Below are positions 1 through 4,890 of a stretch of 5,916 nucleotides of DNA, in pieces. A program made the translations under genes and the position numbers. Source of the DNA: JABMMZ01 sp040403495 (GTDB taxonomy: Bacteria > Bacteroidota > Bacteroidia > NS11-12g > UBA955); NCBI GenBank assembly GCA_040403495.1, contig JBBAKM010000055.1, positions 1-5,916 of the forward strand, read 5' to 3'. The notes under the pieces were generated by a model. That model was not told the origin of the DNA and ran no database searches. It saw only the letters and a list, made by a program, of their open reading frames with translations. Position 1 is the stretch's first letter. Each line of letters starts with the position of its first letter.

Positions 1-56
1 GAATTAAATTAAACAATTTAAATTAAACAATTTAAATTAAACAATTTAAATTAAAA
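1..56. repeat. 14-bp AT-rich tandem repeat, four copies
   Basis: Four adjacent copies of AATTTAAATTAAAC lie at 1-14, 15-28, 29-42 and 43-56. Copies 2 and 3 are identical, copy 1 differs at two bases and copy 4 ends in A instead of C. The array starts at the window edge, so it may extend further left. Its function is unknown. The perfect period points to replication slippage in non-coding DNA. Confidence 0.9.
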
Positions 57-105
57 TTTTTTTGTAAACAAACTGGTTTTGAGGTGATTATAAATTTGTA
101 TTTTG

Positions 106-121
106 TGTCACTATGTCACTA
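106..121. repeat. 8-bp direct repeat TGTCACTA, two copies
   Basis: TGTCACTA occurs at 106-113 and again at 114-121, immediately before the CTGAGC-type element at 124. Related GTCAC strings recur at 253-257, 275-279 and 402-406, so the motif may be part of the larger degenerate repeat family filling this region. Confidence 0.7.
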
Positions 122-123
122 TG

Positions 124-142
124 CACTGAGCTAGTCGAATTA
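124..142. repeat. CTGAGCTTGTCGAA-type intergenic element, copy 1
   Basis: The string CACTGAGCTAGTCGAATTA closely resembles the CACTGAGCTTGTCGAAGTG-like short repeats that I know to be scattered between genes in many Bacteroidota. A second member is at 308-326. The family assignment is from memory and was not searched. Confidence 0.55.
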
Positions 143-190
143 CTCACGAAGGGTGGTATTCTAAATGAAAAAAAGTCTCGATGTCTATGG

Positions 191-219
191 TTCGAGAGCC
201 TCACCATGACATTCGAGAG
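191..219. repeat. TTCGAGAG direct repeat pair
   Basis: TTCGAGAG is present at 191-198 and 212-219, 21 bases apart. The second copy runs straight into copy A of the 22-base repeat at 220. It is probably another piece of the degenerate repeat cluster. No function is visible. Confidence 0.5.
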
Positions 220-241
220 TTTCGCGCCTTTCAATGTGATT
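220..241. repeat. 22-bp degenerate repeat, copy A
   Basis: This stretch matches 365-386 at 18 of 22 positions, with shared blocks TTTC, CGCC, TTCA and GTGATT. Both copies are followed by an AT-rich spacer and then GTCAC (253-257 here, 402-406 for copy B), so the similarity extends beyond the core. The inverted repeat that is clean in copy B is decayed in this copy. Confidence 0.6.
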
Positions 242-262
242 AATTAATTATTGTCACCCACA

Positions 263-284
263 AGGCTGAGCCTAGTCACGTGAG
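263..284. repeat. Short palindromes AGGCTGAGCCT and TCACGTGA
   Basis: An 11-base palindrome AGGCT-G-AGCCT (263-273) is followed within a few bases by the 8-base palindrome TCACGTGA (276-283). The pair resembles a rearranged CTGAGCCT/GTCGAAGGG intergenic element. No regulator can be assigned. Confidence 0.5.
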
Positions 285-307
285 GGAGTTTATACTTAGC
301 TAGTTTA

Positions 308-326
308 CCCTGAGTTTATCGAAGGG
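308..326. repeat. CTGAGCTTGTCGAA-type intergenic element, copy 2
   Basis: CCCTGAGTTTATCGAAGGG has complementary ends (CCCT/AGGG) and matches the CCCTGAGCTTGTCGAAGGG-like repeat known from intergenic DNA of this phylum. It is related to the element at 124-142, with the CTGAG and TCGAA blocks conserved. Confidence 0.55.
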
Positions 327-364
327 AAGTAAAGAGTGTTTAGTGGTTTTAAATGGTTGAGGGG

Positions 365-386
365 TTTCACGCCGTTCAGCGTGATT
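365..386. repeat. 22-bp degenerate repeat, copy B, hairpin-forming
   Basis: Matches 220-241 at 18 of 22 positions. In this copy the centre is a clean inverted repeat, TCACGC (367-372) and GCGTGA (379-384) around a 6-base loop. Conservation of the stem in only one copy suggests old, decaying repeats rather than a working site. Confidence 0.6.
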
Positions 387-502
387 GTTTATTTGTTTAA
401 TGTCACAAAGAACGCTAGTACACCTTTGAAGGATTCCTCCTCACTACGCCCTCAGTTTTTCTTCCCATGCTCGAAGAGCATCTCAGTATTCTCTTTTCCC
501 CT

Positions 503-590
503 CTTTCTGAGCTCTCTGTGCCTTCTCTGCGCTCTCCGTGGTTAATTTCCCATTACTGCGCTCTCCCGAATGGCTCTACCCTGGTTAATT
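503..590. repeat. CTCTGTG/CTCTGCG-type repeat and a diverged second copy
   Basis: On the plus strand, runs of CTCTGTG, CTCTGCG and CTCTCCGTGG lead into TTAATT at about 503-547. A second, longer and more degenerate version follows at 556-590. CTGCGCTCTCC is exact at 527-537 and 556-566, and TGGTTAATT is exact at 539-547 and 582-590. Read on the minus strand it begins TTAACCACGGAG, the form of a purine-rich repeat (ACCACAGAG-like) known between genes in several bacterial phyla. It starts about ten bases after the stop codon of the minus-strand gene ending at 599. Confidence 0.6.
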
Positions 591-598
591 CCCCCTAG

Positions 599-2248
599 CT
601 ACCTCTCTTCTACTTTCATAAAATACCTAAATCCAATCGTTGGACTTGGTTTGGTGTAGGTTTCTGAGCTGCCAATTCGAATAAAATTATTGTGTGAATT
701 CCAGCTACCACCTTTGCAAACGCCTTTTTCCGCTAGCATTTCTGAAGCATTACCTGCCATGTTATAAAATCCAAATTCGTTGGGTAAATATGAATTGACG
801 TCACACAAGAACTCAAAACCATCCACCTTCCTGCTAATGGTAAAATCATTGTTGGGATACATATAAATTTCACCTGACTGATAAATATTTCTAATATTGC
901 TGTCAGCCTTTATTTCTGTCTTTAAATAACCATTAAAATACTGCTCTTCTAAAGGTGAAAAATTAGCTTGATACTTTCCTTTGTAATTTTTGATGTAGTG
1001 ATTTCCCCATGGATAAGGGGTGGAGCCTCTATATCCACCTTTAGCTGCCAATTCCCATTCTTCTTTAGTCGGTAATTTGAATGTTACTTTTTTAAATTTC
1101 CTTTTCGGAAAACTGTTGTATTTAACGGTCAACCATTCACAAAATCTTAGTGCATTTTCATAAGTAATATTTACAACAGGATGAAAGTCAAAATGGGGAT
1201 GCCAACTGTGTTGTAACTGAAAAGCATAACGGGTGTATTGCTGCCATTCGCTATTATTTATAGCTAAAGAGGCCTCTGGATTTTCTTTCAAAAACGTGTT
1301 ATACAATAAATTACTGGTTTCAAAAATGGAAGCATACAAACTGTCATTCACTGGGTTCAAATATTTTTCAAGCAATTGTGCCGTTAATTCATAAGGCTTG
1401 GTTTGAACCGTTTTTTTGTAAGACACTATTTCCAAAACAAATCTGAATCCAATGGTAGCACTTCGGAAAGTATCCGAGTACACAGGACTAACATAGTCTA
1501 TTCTAGCTTGGTAGGGCGCTTGATTCCAACTGCCACCTTTTGCCATTCTCTCTTCGGTCCATTCAGCTACATTTCCACAAATATTGTATAAACCGATTGT
1601 ATTGGGCCAATAAGCGTAGGTTGGAGTTGTAATAAAGCCTGCTTCATTAAATTCAACATTTTCTCCTTTATCCCTTTTATAATTAAATTGAAATTTGCCT
1701 AAATTTTTCTTTTTGCCCTTTTCAACTCTAGTGGTATTGCCTTCCCAAGGCCAAATGGCAGTTTCGGGCAAAGTACCACGAGCCGCTTTCATCCATTCCT
1801 TTTCAGAGGGCAGTCTGCCAATCAGTTTTTCAATGTTCAAAGAACCAAAATTCTCGTTTTCCATTATCCTTTCAGCCACCCATTGAGAAAAAGCTTGTGC
1901 TTGTTGATACGAAACACCTACCACAGGATAGTTTTTGTAGGCAGGGTGTCGGAAATAATATTCCACATAAGGCTCATTGAAATTGAATTGATTCATCCAA
2001 ACTGAAGAATCTGGAAGAGCCTTTCGATAGGCATCTACTCCTTTTTTACGCAGCAGCCAATACAGATATTCTGAATATTGAAGGTTACTAACTTCTGTAT
2101 TAGATATAAACAAAAAGTCATCTTGCAAAGGTCTGTATTGTATTATTTTAGTAAAATAATCAATGGTTTTTTTGTTTAAATCTTGGGATTTTATTGGGTA
2201 TAAAACCAGCAAAAACAACAAAAGAAGAATGCTTTTAAAATGATTCAT
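599..2248 (-). CDS. Exported protein with two tandem FGE-sulfatase (SUMF1/GldJ-GldK-like) domains, probably non-catalytic
   Basis: The 549-residue product starts with a signal peptide (about residues 1-21, ending I-K-S before Q) and has no lipobox cysteine. Two copies of the FGE-sulfatase fold follow. Copy 1 (about 46-273) has EVSNLQY, HPAYKNYPVVGVSY, RLPSEKEW, GLYNICGNVAEW, KGGSW and IGFRF. Copy 2 (about 303-546) has FETSNLLY, HPVVNITY, KLPTKEEWELAAKGG, YPWG, GFYNMAGNASE, CKGGSW and IGFRY. True formylglycine-generating enzymes carry two catalytic cysteines just after the GGSW/Y motif. Both copies lack them; the only cysteines are C224, C370, C482 and C511. GldJ and GldK of the gliding/T9SS machinery use this fold without enzyme activity, so a structural or binding role is likely, but the tandem layout and missing lipid anchor make it distinct from both. 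The ATG lies 3 bases after the stop of the preceding gene (TAA-TTT-ATG) without a Shine-Dalgarno, implying coupled expression. Domain family is confident; function is not. Confidence 0.85.
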   Translation of the reverse strand: MNHFKSILLLLFLLVLYPIKSQDLNKKTIDYFTKIIQYRPLQDDFLFISNTEVSNLQYSEYLYWLLRKKGVDAYRKALPDSSVWMNQFNFNEPYVEYYFRHPAYKNYPVVGVSYQQAQAFSQWVAERIMENENFGSLNIEKLIGRLPSEKEWMKAARGTLPETAIWPWEGNTTRVEKGKKKNLGKFQFNYKRDKGENVEFNEAGFITTPTYAYWPNTIGLYNICGNVAEWTEERMAKGGSWNQAPYQARIDYVSPVYSDTFRSATIGFRFVLEIVSYKKTVQTKPYELTAQLLEKYLNPVNDSLYASIFETSNLLYNTFLKENPEASLAINNSEWQQYTRYAFQLQHSWHPHFDFHPVVNITYENALRFCEWLTVKYNSFPKRKFKKVTFKLPTKEEWELAAKGGYRGSTPYPWGNHYIKNYKGKYQANFSPLEEQYFNGYLKTEIKADSNIRNIYQSGEIYMYPNNDFTISRKVDGFEFLCDVNSYLPNEFGFYNMAGNASEMLAEKGVCKGGSWNSHNNFIRIGSSETYTKPSPTIGFRYFMKVEER

Positions 2249-2251
2249 AAA

Positions 2252-2905
2252 TTACAATTGATTATGGAATTTGTTTTTTGAAAAACGGTAAGCCAAAGAG
2301 ATGTTGAAACCCATGTTTAGAAACAGATTGGATTGACTAGAATTGGTGTTTCCGATCAATGGCAGTTGTATTTCAGGAATTAGGAAAAACTGTGGACTTA
2401 GTTTGGCACTCATCCTTATGAATGGAATAGCTCCAAATGCAAAGGCTTGTTTGATTTGTATTTCATCAAGTAAATTTGTGGAGCTTTTACTACTCCAGCC
2501 ATAACCACCCCAACCTGAGTCAAGCGTATATTGGTTTTGTATAGTTGTACGTGTATGTAAGCCTACAAAGGCTTTAAAACCGCCAGAAAGAGAATATTTA
2601 TCAGATTCACTTAAAGATGTAATAAAACCTAAATTAGTACCTAAATAGCTATTGTATTCACTGATTTCAGTTAAATTATAAGCTTGATTTTCTTTACTTA
2701 TTCTCTTTGTCTCTTGAGGGTATTCGCCAAAAGTTTGGAAATCGATTAGAAAATTGGTTTTCTTGTGTAGGGTTTCAAAACCCAAATTAAAACCATTGGT
2801 AATACCGCCATTTCTAACAAGCAAATTGGCTTTTATTTGATATTTGTATTGCGCAGATAACCCTAAAGCGTAAAAAAGGCCTAAAAAAACCAAAAACTTT
2901 TTCAT
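2252..2905 (-). CDS. Small exported protein, probable outer-membrane beta-barrel, function unknown
   Basis: From the ATG at 2903-2905 the product has 217 residues. It begins MKKFLVFLGLFYALGLSAQ, a textbook signal peptide with cleavage expected at A18-Q19. The frame also opens upstream at a TTG (2912-2914) and a GTG (2909-2911), but those only add MVN before an already ideal signal peptide, so I chose the ATG. The mature part shows amphipathic alternation typical of beta-strands (for example about 20-60, 85-115, 150-180 and 190-207). It has a Gly/Trp-rich stretch (GWGGYGW, about 128-134) and ends in a strand with L-A-Y-R-F plus a short polar tail. This fits a small outer-membrane barrel of 8-10 strands. 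I do not recognise a named family, and it is too short for a typical PorP/SprF protein. It sits between a T9SS cargo gene (86 bases upstream) and the tandem SUMF1-like gene (3 bases downstream), so it may be their outer-membrane partner; that is inference. Confidence 0.75.
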   Translation of the reverse strand: MKKFLVFLGLFYALGLSAQYKYQIKANLLVRNGGITNGFNLGFETLHKKTNFLIDFQTFGEYPQETKRISKENQAYNLTEISEYNSYLGTNLGFITSLSESDKYSLSGGFKAFVGLHTRTTIQNQYTLDSGWGGYGWSSKSSTNLLDEIQIKQAFAFGAIPFIRMSAKLSPQFFLIPEIQLPLIGNTNSSQSNLFLNMGFNISLAYRFSKNKFHNQL

Positions 2906-2915
2906 ATTCACCAAA

Positions 2916-2947
2916 CGAAAATAGGTGAAAAATATTGTTATTTACAA
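2916..2947 (-). promoter_or_regulatory. Possible weak internal promoter before the beta-barrel gene
   Basis: On the minus strand a TTG (2945-2947) stands 21 bases before TATTTTCG (2916-2923), which matches the Bacteroidota -7 box TAnnTTTG at all but one position. Spacing fits the TTG-N17-23-TAnnTTTG consensus. A start site about 7 bases further on would leave a leader of only a few bases before the ATG at 2905, and the -33 element overlaps the hairpin at 2933-2952. The call is weak. Confidence 0.25.
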
Positions 2948-2952
2948 CAATA
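2928..2952 (-). terminator. Possible weak terminator or attenuator hairpin between cargo and barrel genes
   Basis: In minus-strand RNA, TATTGTT and AACAATA form a perfect 7-bp stem (2946-2952 with 2933-2939) around a 6-base loop, and TTTTT follows almost at once. That is the layout of an intrinsic terminator, but the stem has a single G-C pair and would be unstable. If it works, it could lower read-through from the cargo gene into the two downstream genes. A second weak inverted repeat (AAGTTT/AAACTT, about 2962-2977) lies just before it. Confidence 0.3.
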
Positions 2953-2991
2953 GAATTCTTCAAGTTTGTGAAAACTTACATTTAGGTTTTA

Positions 2992-4488
2992 CTATTTATT
3001 TTTAAGAATTTTAAAATGATAGGAATTGTTATTCGTAATAATATTTAAACCATATAAGCCACTCGAAAGAGGACTTAAATCAATTTGATTGTTTGCAGAG
3101 ATAGTTTGTTTATAAACCTCTTTCCCTGTTGCATCCATTATTATAATATCGGCGGTTTCGCTTTCAAGTAAAGATTCAATATTTATGTTTAAAGTGGTGG
3201 TAAATGGATTGGGATAAACTGAAATATTATTTGATTGCATTTCTTTTCTTTCTATATCCAAACCCCAATAAGATTTACTTGGAAAACTATCCTTTTCATA
3301 CCAATTTTTTAGTTTCTGTGCTGTATTACTAGCCTTGTTACAATCATTTATTACAGAATAAACAAAAGTTAAATCGAAAGCAGAATCTTTATCTAATGAA
3401 CCTTTGTGGGTTGAAGAAAGTACCCTAATATCCGAATTTAAATTGTTGGGATTATCGCAAGGACTTTGTCTAACTTTTAAAGTGTCTTCTGTGTTGTTTT
3501 TGTTTTTACCTTGCAAGTAATAGTAATAATCTTGGTCCGTATTTGGGTTGCCATTAACCATATTAAAATTGTTCAAGTAATATTTAATTGAATTCATTTT
3601 TTGATTTAAAAATTGACAACTCATCATAGGAGGATTTGCTCCAAACAAGTTATCAAAATTATCGTTATTTACAGCTATAATTTGATTATTAGTTGAATCA
3701 AAAGCAAAGTCGTCATCTAAATAATCTCCTAAGTCAATGTCATTAAAAATACCTGCATAAAAATCTTTGTAATTTCTGTTGCTTCTGTTTATGACTTTAT
3801 AATTAAAAAATAAACTTCTGTTGATGATATAATCTGGGTCTGATTCATTGAGTAATTTATTCAGGTATGCATAACAAGAACCGTGAATTTCAACGCCAAT
3901 AGATTTTGAATTTGTTTCTGTGTGGGCTCCCAAGTCATTAAACACCCACCAAAGCATGTAGTCGCCTTTTATTGCAGGATAGTCTCCTTTTTCTGGCTCG
4001 TATTTTCCATTATTATCAGTGTCAACAAAAGGGGCTAAATTATAAGTGAAATTGTCTTTTCCGTGTGCTGGCCAATCTTTAATTTCATTGGGAATTACAT
4101 AGCCGTTTTTCAAACGGTTTGTTTTAAAATCATCAATAGTTTGTTTGCTTATTTCCCATATTTTGTCGTAAAAAGCGGCTGTTGAAGGATTGTAAGCATT
4201 GGTTATTAAGTCAATAGGTCCAGGTTTGTAGTCAAAACCTCTTTGTCTGTATGCTTCGGCTGCCAAAAATAAACTATCAGTCAATACATCTTTGCCACCT
4301 AGCCACAAAGAACTGGTATATAAAAATGAATAAGGCTTGATTTTAGGTACAGAAATTTGGGAATCTTTTCCCGAAATATGAATACCTGTGTTGTCTATTT
4401 GTGCTCTGATGTCATTGAAATTAATGGTAGTTTGAGCGCTTAAGTGCAAACACAAAAATAAAAGTAAGGTACTAAAGTGGCGTGGCAT
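2992..4488 (-). CDS. T9SS type A sorting-domain protein, secreted or surface-anchored, ectodomain of unknown function
   Basis: The 498-residue product has a signal peptide (about 1-18, ending L-S-A before Q19) and a C-terminal sorting domain (about 421-498). The latter has the classic V-Y-P-N-P-F start (424-429), then D-A-T-G-K-E-V-Y, the L-S-P-L-S-S-G-L-Y turn and a basic end (K-I-L-K-N-K). By family knowledge it crosses the inner membrane by Sec and the outer membrane by T9SS, where the domain is removed or used for anchoring. The ectodomain has an acidic loop, DTDNNGKYEPEKGDYP (156-171), resembling a calcium-binding D-x-D-x-N-G turn. It is followed by WWVFNDLGAH (180-189) and another acidic block, NDIDLGDYLDDDFAFD (249-264). 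This pattern recalls large uncharacterised secreted Bacteroidota proteins usually annotated only by their sorting domain. I see no catalytic motif. The Asn/Tyr-rich stretch at 300-352 looks like a low-complexity linker. A promoter lies 26 bases upstream, and this is probably the first gene of a three-gene unit. Confidence 0.9.
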   Translation of the reverse strand: MPRHFSTLLLFLCLHLSAQTTINFNDIRAQIDNTGIHISGKDSQISVPKIKPYSFLYTSSLWLGGKDVLTDSLFLAAEAYRQRGFDYKPGPIDLITNAYNPSTAAFYDKIWEISKQTIDDFKTNRLKNGYVIPNEIKDWPAHGKDNFTYNLAPFVDTDNNGKYEPEKGDYPAIKGDYMLWWVFNDLGAHTETNSKSIGVEIHGSCYAYLNKLLNESDPDYIINRSLFFNYKVINRSNRNYKDFYAGIFNDIDLGDYLDDDFAFDSTNNQIIAVNNDNFDNLFGANPPMMSCQFLNQKMNSIKYYLNNFNMVNGNPNTDQDYYYYLQGKNKNNTEDTLKVRQSPCDNPNNLNSDIRVLSSTHKGSLDKDSAFDLTFVYSVINDCNKASNTAQKLKNWYEKDSFPSKSYWGLDIERKEMQSNNISVYPNPFTTTLNINIESLLESETADIIIMDATGKEVYKQTISANNQIDLSPLSSGLYGLNIITNNNSYHFKILKNK

Positions 4489-4514
4489 ATTTTTAATTAA
4501 TTAATTGTTTATAA

Positions 4515-4550
4515 CAAAATTAGACATAATTAATTTATAAAATGCTGCAA
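4515..4550 (-). promoter_or_regulatory. Promoter of the T9SS cargo gene, Bacteroidota type
   Basis: TAATTTTG (4515-4522, minus strand) is an exact match to the -7 consensus TAnnTTTG and lies 26 bases before the ATG at 4488. A TTG at 4548-4550 could be the -33 element, but the 25-base gap is slightly longer than the usual 17-23. The -7 box is at nearly the same distance from its start codon as the one before the tryptophan dioxygenase gene, which supports both. Confidence 0.55.
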
Positions 4551-4574
4551 TAATAAATTTTAAAGAAAATTGTG

Positions 4575-4605
4575 TTGTCGTTCTCGGCTAAGCTTAGACC
4601 GACAA
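4575..4605. repeat. Inverted repeat TTGTCG...CGACAA with internal palindrome
   Basis: TTGTCG (4575-4580) and CGACAA (4600-4605) are perfect complements flanking the 10-base palindrome CTAAGCTTAG (4588-4597). The latter is itself bordered by CGG and ACCG. The whole could fold as a nested hairpin on either strand. It lies about 25 bases upstream of the cargo-gene promoter. No T run follows on either strand, so a regulator site or element end is likelier than a terminator. Confidence 0.5.
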
Positions 4606-4641
4606 AGGCAGTAAAGAAGATAAATTAGCTCGAAGTCCCAT

Positions 4642-4654
4642 TTAGAAATTCTAA
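4642..4654. repeat. 13-bp palindrome TTAGAAATTCTAA
   Basis: TTAGAA and TTCTAA flank one central A. The site is symmetrical like a dimeric regulator's operator, but in DNA this AT-rich short palindromes also arise by chance. It sits about 90 bases upstream of the cargo-gene promoter. Confidence 0.4.
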
Positions 4655-4669
4655 TTTCCACCTTCAGTC

Positions 4670-4721
4670 ATTCCGTAAATTGCTGTGGATTGGGCTTGTG
4701 GATTGGGCAATTATACGGAAT
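4670..4721. repeat. Long hairpin whose loop is a G-rich 13-bp tandem repeat
   Basis: ATTCCGTAAATTGC (4670-4683) and GCAATTATACGGAAT (4707-4721) are complementary along their length with one bulged base. The loop region consists of two tandem copies of TGTGGATTGGGC (4684-4695 and 4697-4708, 13-base period), the second running two bases into the right arm. On the plus strand the loop has four G runs (GG, GGG, GG, GGG in 4687-4707), compatible with a two-tier G-quadruplex. It lies beyond the probable dioxygenase terminator and upstream of the cargo promoter. Its role is unknown. Confidence 0.75.
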
Positions 4722-4798
4722 CTTTTGGTTTGTAGAGCATTCAGCTTGATGTAATACTCATTCTTCGTGAAAAAAGTTCCCCATCGACAAGCAAATCT

Positions 4799-4831
4799 GA
4801 AAATGGGTTGTTGGTCATAAGACCCAACAAC
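4799..4831 (-). terminator. Probable intrinsic terminator of the tryptophan 2,3-dioxygenase gene
   Basis: In minus-strand RNA, GTTGTTGGGTC (4821-4831) pairs with GACCAACAAC (4807-4816) around a 4-base TTAT loop, with one bulged G. Three bases later comes a short T run (CCATTTTC). It begins 59 bases after the stop codon at 4891. The stem is strong and the T tract short, so termination is likely but may be incomplete. Confidence 0.6.
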
Positions 4832-4890
4832 GGCGTTGAAAAGTTAAAGAATTGAGAAATGGAAAAAGTGGTTAAAACAAAGGAATTTTT

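Larger units (their letters stand above)
57..598. other. Gene-free, repeat-rich intergenic region
   Basis: I see no convincing gene here on either strand. The longest plus-strand frame (336-545) opens on GTG and its product resembles no family I know. Base composition changes along the stretch, from AT-rich at the left to C/T-rich on the plus strand at about 420-598. Most of it consists of short degenerate repeats, listed separately. It lies downstream of the minus-strand gene ending at 599. I found no clear hairpin-plus-T-run terminator, so the end of that transcript is not defined. Confidence 0.7.
4489..4890. other. 402-bp intergenic region with several inverted repeats
   Basis: No gene is supported here on either strand. 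Reading leftward, it contains the probable terminator of the tryptophan dioxygenase gene (4799-4831), a long hairpin with a G-rich loop (4670-4721), a 13-base palindrome (4642-4654), a further hairpin (4575-4605) and the promoter of the T9SS cargo gene (4515-4550). The density of inverted repeats is higher than spacing alone would need. It may be the remains of a small non-autonomous element or a regulatory region; neither is shown. Confidence 0.6.

Noticed and set aside
91..98. Plus-strand -7 box TAAATTTG
   Set aside because: It matches TAnnTTTG, but there is no TTG at proper spacing and no gene downstream on the plus strand.
336..545. Plus-strand open frame of 69 codons with hydrophobic end
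   Set aside because: It opens on GTG without a ribosome site, covers the degenerate repeats, and its Ser/Leu/Cys-rich end is just the translated CTCTGTG-type repeat.
1403..1886. Two plus-strand open frames of about 62 codons
   Set aside because: They are antisense to the tandem SUMF1-like gene, whose motifs make the minus strand the coding one.
599..2248. Active formylglycine-generating enzyme (sulfatase activator)
   Set aside because: Neither domain has the required cysteine pair after GGSW, and no sulfatase gene is nearby.
2252..2905. PorP/SprF-family T9SS membrane protein
   Set aside because: The context is tempting, but at 217 residues it is shorter than that family usually is and I could not recognise its motifs.
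4551..4800. Insertion-sequence remnant
   Set aside because: Inverted repeats are present, but I see no transposase fragment and no target-site duplication, so I kept it as unexplained intergenic DNA.
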